This document shows, piece by piece, positions 8,601 to 11,863 of a stretch of DNA of 11,863 nt (the first letter of the stretch is position 1; the number at the start of each line of letters is the position of its first letter). The notes beneath the pieces were generated by a model. The model did no database searches and was not told the origin of the DNA. It saw only the letters and a program-made list of their open reading frames with translations. Location of the stretch: NCBI GenBank assembly GCA_027600665.1, contig JADGJL010000934.1, positions 1-11,863 on the forward strand, given 5' to 3'. Both the position numbers and the translations under genes were made by a program. The stretch is from Irineochytrium annulatum. Lineage: Eukaryota; Chytridiomycota; Chytridiomycetes; Chytridiales; Chytridiaceae.

Positions 8601-9425
8601 CTGTCCATATGATGCCAGGACTGCTCGCACAATCTCGATCTCACTCCTGCCATCAACTTCGGCATCGTCGAAGGCATGTAGCACGCTCTCGACTGTAGCC
8701 ATTGCATTTTCTCGTCCGAAGCTCTCGTCCATCGAGACGCGTATATCTCCGCCTTCGCTCTCAGCCTCAGCTTCTGCCGCTTTCTCGAGCATATGTTTCT
8801 CCGACCATGGAATAGCATCAATTGCGAGTCCGAGCTCCTTCTCTGCGGGGGCGGCCCCCGTCCACTCCACGATTTGAACTGCGTTCCAACGCAACGGCGC
8901 GCCGGTACTCCACGAGCATGACTGACGGGCCACCGTCGGTGACTCCGGCACGACACCAGCTGCTTCGGCTTCCTTTTGCGGACCATTTCGCACGATGCGC
9001 AGACCGTTGGTAACTTCCGCGTCATCTTGCCGGCCGTTCTCCACCAGCGCGACGCGTGATCCGTTAAGTTCATCCTCGGTTTGGGTTTCGTCACCATGCG
9101 GTCGCAACGTCTCGTTCTCCGAGCCCGGAACGAGGTCGATCGTGAGCTTGGGATCTTTCTCCGCGACGGACCCGGTCCAGTCCACGACGTCGACCGCGTT
9201 CCCACGCGCCGGCGTGCACACCGTACTCCGTGCATGCGGCTGGTGGGCTGTTCCACTTGGCGTGATGTCGTTCGGGAAGCGCGACGACAGGCGTCGTCGC
9301 GCCCTTGACAAGCACGGGGCCGCGTCCGCCCGAACAGCAGATGACCCTCCAACCCCGGTAGAGATTCCAAATTGTGGCGGGTGCGTATGGAGCGGCGGCA
9401 AACGACGAAAACGCAATCGTAGCAT
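5667..9425 (-). CDS. Pentatricopeptide-repeat (PPR) protein, probably mitochondrial
   Basis: One uninterrupted frame of 1252 residues from ATG 9425. The first 50 residues are rich in Arg, Ser and Ala with almost no acidic residues (RARRRLSSRF at 41-50), fitting a mitochondrial presequence. Residues 65-340 are low-complexity and acidic, with a duplicated motif (see repeat). PPR-type helical hairpins are clearest from about 792: ALLEVYVRSNRMADARSLI then GLIPSVEMFNMVL; GVKPSIETFNVMLTGLTS; EPDIVSYNIIMHALA; LKPDVVGFTTLMNAYARG; GVIPDVICLSVLMLCCVRSG; IKPDLIGYGMLMTSLARL; weaker ones occur near 421-455 and 535-585. Such proteins bind single-stranded organelle RNA, one nucleotide per repeat, and act in stability or translation of mitochondrial mRNAs. 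I cannot match it to a named one (Pet309, Cbp1 and others are too divergent). The single large exon stands out among intron-rich neighbours; one possible 39-nt in-frame intron is noted at 8335-8297. It shares a divergent promoter with the 80-residue gene. Confidence 0.88.
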   Translation of the reverse strand: MLRLRFRRLPPLHTHPPQFGISTGVGGSSAVRADAAPCLSRARRRLSSRFPNDITPSGTAHQPHARSTVCTPARGNAVDVVDWTGSVAEKDPKLTIDLVPGSENETLRPHGDETQTEDELNGSRVALVENGRQDDAEVTNGLRIVRNGPQKEAEAAGVVPESPTVARQSCSWSTGAPLRWNAVQIVEWTGAAPAEKELGLAIDAIPWSEKHMLEKAAEAEAESEGGDIRVSMDESFGRENAMATVESVLHAFDDAEVDGRSEIEIVRAVLASYGQSVSAPLDSRAVGAVVSFLRRLRGAKTTALEEGLSHAEVKGLIEMLSSEVESRRSGWRMHMELHNLFKDVDGARSIVAKLDVDLFTPSQGNLNDISVTHLLLGSPDSISAGKEHFPEGHAFLFSFSYEPTKRRSHSVARHTFSLTTVSSLMMLYAHLGWTKRCLDLFEVIRSAVGGGRSNAKAHRAVMEALYRSGDYTNVLRWHARFLADCSSGAMIWGIGMKLRFDVGTREMVGGDWGDGEADREAERDIGVFWPAIRARIARGELDEACRCLLDEMGGVGCMPDEAMVRAVMKALVKGRRRADATALFRRVMMRYGKVRAGKVSYFEPDASGEVSHMDVSGMSEDSAQFFSPDPLCWITYIEACQAGGRGSRADIQRAEEAFADVVKEVWETTEFCHGKYTREMLDRMLEALMVVYLDVKDRKGAVEVYHLFQHLVNEPGGAKKSLSAIRLISLSDTAREIEVEIVTMLSTSERLPQRFIRTVNLALRSMALYGFVREVERVYGLARQSGLKLTRETHAALLEVYVRSNRMADARSLISDMLTAGLIPSVEMFNMVLRGYLTGFSRNTASDERYKRWRFRARFNSNGAEWALKQMRTYGVKPSIETFNVMLTGLTSLGDVATAMELFDCMPHEPDIVSYNIIMHALAPDRSDREAGNEGNLTKMQEVRTLFQRLVDGSEKKASGERGHRHSRSKGRNAAELKPDVVGFTTLMNAYARGDAYPNTDEINKLFAEMIGKGVIPDVICLSVLMLCCVRSGRKREAVDIYRMMVITFRLRPDLKTLTILWMALPGSEYTLESELTAHNSLPVPKMGTTFLASTGDLYRPATSGDLRDRVGTDDFMPIRYELVEMAPRGVRKAMTMLDIKPDLIGYGMLMTSLARLRDGKTAVEMLAVMVEDGVKPNGRVCGAVLLACRWDVDAFAKALELFVRHCGGDDSWTRDDEVRREFRVKEVTIERLEGGWVIRMTNREIWVADRA
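8793..9240 (-). repeat. Internal duplication in the N-terminal region of the PPR protein
   Basis: Residues about 65-104 (DNA about 9233-9114) and 170-210 (about 8918-8796) are alike: NAVDVVDWTG..AEK..LTID..P-SE against NAVQIVEWTG..AEK..LAID..P-SE, offset 105-106 residues. The DNA is also similar, for instance a shared GCGTTCC-ACGC and GTACTCC block, so this looks like a segmental duplication of roughly 120-130 bp and not just similar composition. Confidence 0.75.
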
Positions 9426-9627
9426 GCGGGCATTGGGTCGGATTTTTTCGGGCTCTCAAGGAAACGGTCCTCGACGGCGGGGCCTCTTTGCGACCAACTA
9501 ACTCCGGGGTATCTCTGCGCCTTACTTAGCAGAGTTAGCGCGATAGCCCGCGAGAAGGACCGACAGTGGACGTCGGCGTTATTGCGTGGTGAAAAAGATC
9601 ACTTGGTGAAAAGACGCACCGGTGAGG
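9426..9627. promoter_or_regulatory. Divergent promoter between PPR gene and 80-residue membrane protein gene
   Basis: 202 nt separate the two start codons. Visible elements: an inverted repeat CTAACTC (9498-9504) / GAGTTAG (9532-9538), and two exact copies of GGTGAAAA at 9588-9595 and 9605-9612, the latter 15 bp before the plus-strand ATG. Promoter role follows from position; no factor is identified. Confidence 0.5.
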
Positions 9628-9995
9628 ATGGGATGGTTCATGAACTTGGTCGCCAAGGACAGGGAGCGGAGGTGTGCAACGACCACCCCCTTTTAGCCTT
9701 GATGAGATACTGATTTCTGCTTTCTTTTGTGCGATTTTCGCAGAGCAATTACGATCATGTACTCCGTTCCCATCGTCATTTTCTTCGGGTATGGCGTGTT
9801 CAAACGAGGTACTTTAAGCATGCGAGTGGAAACCTTTAAAAGCTAACAACTATTACACCAGTGGTTCTTGGCGTCGAGCAGAAGAAGCTGGATATGAGCG
9901 ATCCGGATTTCGCTAAGGTGTTCGGCCCCGTAATTATGGAGAAGGAGCTCAAAAAAGACTTGCCGCCCCTACCGCCGCCACCCACTCGAGCGTAG
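9628..9995 (+). CDS. 80-residue single-TM protein, unknown
   Basis: Three exons, 9628-9671, 9744-9808 and 9862-9995, joined through introns GTGTGC..CAG (72 nt) and GTACTT..CAG (53 nt, branch-like GCTAAC at 9842-9847); phases match. The product starts MGWFMNLVAKDRERR, has one hydrophobic segment at about 16-34 (ITIMYSVPIVIFFGYGVF), then a basic FKR, a charged stretch with EQKKLDMSDPDFAKVFG, and a proline-rich end PPLPPPP. It resembles small one-TM subunits or assembly factors of mitochondrial inner-membrane complexes in size and shape, and shares a promoter with a probable mitochondrial PPR gene, but I recognise no family. The exon structure with canonical ends and a clean TM segment makes it a likely real gene missed by ORF-only scans. 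Confidence 0.65.
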
Positions 9996-10423
9996 TTTAC
10001 ATTCCGTCCTCCGTTCACGCATAGTACCAGTCTTAATTCCTTATCCGTGTCTTCGATGTAATCGAGACAAACTTGCATTCATTGAAGTAAACTTATTCAT
10101 ACTTGCTGAAGAGAGTTTGCCTTGCTACCCTTGTTCCTATTCGTTGAAGAAAGTCCGGAAGGGTGAGACACTACTTCGACTGCATTTCCAATTGAAAGAT
10201 GATATCAGGAGGTGCGGAAAGGGCTGTACAACACAATGCGCAGAGATCCACGCAGTTCGGAGTAAAGCCCAAATGGCTAAGCGTAAACAAATTCTATTTG
10301 CCAAGATTATGGAATAAATACAAAGCAGCCGCAACGCCGTAATGCAACCAACAAAATGGACGCTCGCGGTCCAAGCATTCGAAAAGGAAACCCCAAGCCC
10401 CCGTCGGCCGGAAACCCGCCTCC
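9996..10423. other. Convergent 3' intergenic region
   Basis: 428 nt between the stop codons of the 80-residue gene (+) and RRP36 (-), so it should contain both 3' UTRs. AATAAA on the plus strand at 10313-10318 is a possible poly(A) signal, though 318 nt after the stop. An open frame at 10117-10317 begins with TTG, has no ATG start and no recognisable similarity. I see no RNA gene here. Confidence 0.55.
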
Positions 10424-11863
10424 TCACTCCTGCGATCTCCTCGCATACGGCAAGAACCTCCTCTCGTTCGCCGCGTTCCCCTTCCTCTTCCTCTCGATAA
10501 CCTTCTCCACCTGGCCGGGCGTCATCTGCTTGTACTTCTCCACCAGTTCGAGCTTCTTCAGATCGCCTGTACATTACACACATCATTAGTACTTCAACCA
10601 ACAGCAAACCAAGCATAAAACTTCACTTTTCTTCAGGTAGAACGCCTTCTTCCCCAAAGTCTTGGCGGCCTCGGCCTCGGTCTTCCTCCATTCCCTCAGG
10701 ATGGACTGTTTCTTGTCCACCTTGGACTTGGTCTGCATCCTCGACGTCTAAAGACAAACAAACACTATCGTTAGCAAATTTCCGCCCGAAGAGCCAAAAA
10801 AGGAAAAAAAAGCACATACCATAGCCTTCAACAACCCCTCAAGCTCCCTCTTCTCCTCAGGGTCCCGCTCCTTCTTGATCTGCGACTTCAAGAGCTCGAT
10901 TTCGTTTTTCTGATACTCGTCAACGAAGCCGTATGACTTCTTGAAGAGGTCTTCGTTGAAGTTTCCGGCATGGGGGTCGAACCGGGGATCTCGTGTTTTC
11001 CGTTTGGGAACCTCAACCACCTTACGGAAGCGGGATACGGGGCGTTTGGATGTTACTTCAGTTGGGCTGGGTGTGAAACGATGACAGTAGAATTTTTAGA
11101 ACAGGTATTTCCAAATAGTTACCGTGGGCCGAAGACTCACCCCATCTTGCTGACACGCTTAGCGACGAGAAGCGCTTGTTTTTTCTCCTCGTCTAGGTCG
11201 CGTTTCGGTTTCGCAGCTTTGCTGGATTTTGTAGAGGGCCTCGCGTTGTCGTCTTCATGACCGTCTTCGCTCTCTTCGTCGCTATTAAGCACATTACTAT
11301 CGTCCGCCCCTTCCTCCGCTTCCTCCTCCCGCTTTACGGTCGACCGCCGCATCTTCTTGAAGCGCTTCAAGCCGACCGACTCCTGAACCTTCATTAAATC
11401 GCCGAAGGACACTTCTGAAAGTTCTGCTTGTAGCTTCGACTGTGCCAGATACGAAACATTAGACTCTTAGAAACGATGCCCATTAAGTATCGCAAAGACA
11501 CATACCAATTGCTGTCGTCGTTCCTCTTCCTCTTCGTCGTCCTCTTCCTCTTCGTCGTCCTCTTCATCCTCTCCGACTTCATCCTCCCCAAATTCGTCCT
11601 CATCGCCGTCCTCATCGTCTCCTCCATCGTCATCGTCGAGTCCCTCCTCATCGTCATCCTCGTCACCGCCCTCATCCTCCCTCGCGCCGTCATCTTTCCC
11701 ATCCCGCCCATCATAAACCCGCAACCTCCCATCGTTCATCTCTTCATCCTCATCCGCAAAATCCGCCGCCATCATCCTATTTTTCAACCTCCTGTCCTCC
11801 TCCTCCTCTTGCTGGCCCCTTCTTCCCCCTCCACCTCCCGCGGTAGCATCCTGATCCCAATAC
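10424..11863 (-). CDS. RRP36: Rrp36, rRNA-processing factor of the 90S pre-ribosome (5' end possibly outside the window)
   Basis: Nucleolar component of the 90S particle needed for the early A0-A2 cleavages that make 18S rRNA. Exons on the minus strand: 11863 (edge)-11506, 11439-11141, 11066-10820, 10747-10627, 10566-10424, with introns of 66, 74, 72 and 60 nt, GT..AG ends, branch-like GCTAAC and TACTAAT sites, and matching phases. The N-terminal exon is very acidic (Asp/Glu tracts, nuclear type). Then come the family blocks: ELSEVSFGDLMKVQES, PTEVTSKRPVSRFRKVV, TRDPRFDPHAGNFNEDLFKK with SYGFVDEY, basic coiled-coil segments, KKAFYLKKSDLKKLELVEKY, and VEKVIERKRK ending ERRFLPYARR. The frame is open to the right edge, reading YWDQDATAGG at its start; ATG codons at 11775 and 11772 are alternative starts inside the window. 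The readable part is about 388 residues, longer than yeast Rrp36 (about 300), mostly from the acidic region. Confidence 0.95.
11523..11558. repeat. 18-bp perfect tandem repeat in the acidic tract of RRP36
   Basis: CCTCTTCCTCTTCGTCGT occurs twice back to back (11523-11540, 11541-11558) and a third copy starts at 11559 before diverging. On the minus strand it codes for DDEEEE repeats. The flanking 11580-11700 stretch is a looser run of the same trinucleotides. Confidence 0.85.

Noticed and set aside
8327..9433. Minus-strand 368-codon ORF overlapping the PPR N-terminus in another frame
   Set aside because: Arg/Ser/Cys-rich frame-shifted product; the PPR frame continues for 1252 residues with recognisable repeats and a targeting-like N-terminus.
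10117..10317. 66-codon plus-strand ORF between the convergent genes
   Set aside because: Begins with TTG, has no early in-frame ATG, no recognisable family, and lies where 3' UTRs are expected.

Overview
The window looks like a compact, fairly GC-rich nuclear segment from a fungus. The evidence is dense eukaryotic protein genes, many spliceosomal introns of about 47-75 nt with GTNNGT-type donors and several CTAAC/CTAAT branch-like sites, alternating strands and short intergenic gaps. The gene set (Cem1-type mitochondrial ketoacyl synthase, Dom34/Pelota, Rrp36, a mitochondrial-type PPR protein) is broadly eukaryotic. An early-diverging fungus such as a chytrid is a guess from intron density and the TMEM234 homologue; sequence alone does not settle it. 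I see no rRNA, tRNA, CRISPR array, transposon or prokaryotic operon.

Layout, left to right: (1) the 5' part of a mitochondrial beta-ketoacyl-ACP synthase gene (CEM1-like) on the minus strand, running off the left edge inside an intron. (2) A 367-nt divergent promoter region with a 14-bp tandem repeat. (3) An intronless plus-strand gene for a Ser/Thr-rich single-pass membrane protein. (4) A 661-nt spacer with no convincing gene but two predicted RNA-like foldbacks. (5) A seven-exon plus-strand PELOTA/DOM34 gene, followed after only 42 nt by (6) a five-exon plus-strand TMEM234-family gene. (7) Convergent to it, an apparently intronless minus-strand gene for a 1252-residue pentatricopeptide-repeat protein. 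(8) A 202-nt divergent promoter. (9) A three-exon plus-strand gene for an 80-residue one-TM protein I cannot name. (10) Convergent to it, a five-exon minus-strand RRP36 gene whose 5' end may lie beyond the right edge.

The recognisable genes lean towards translation and mitochondria: Pelota rescues stalled ribosomes, Rrp36 acts in early 18S rRNA processing, the PPR protein probably acts on mitochondrial RNA, and the Cem1-like enzyme makes the mitochondrial fatty-acyl chains that feed lipoic acid synthesis. They are ordinary separate transcription units, not a cluster. The features most worth a second look are the PELO-TMEM234 junction (poly(A) signal overlapping the stop codon, 42-nt gap, and a possible splice that would fuse the two proteins in frame), stop-free introns of 3n length, a duplicated WTG-containing motif in the PPR protein N-terminus, and the 80-residue orphan membrane protein.
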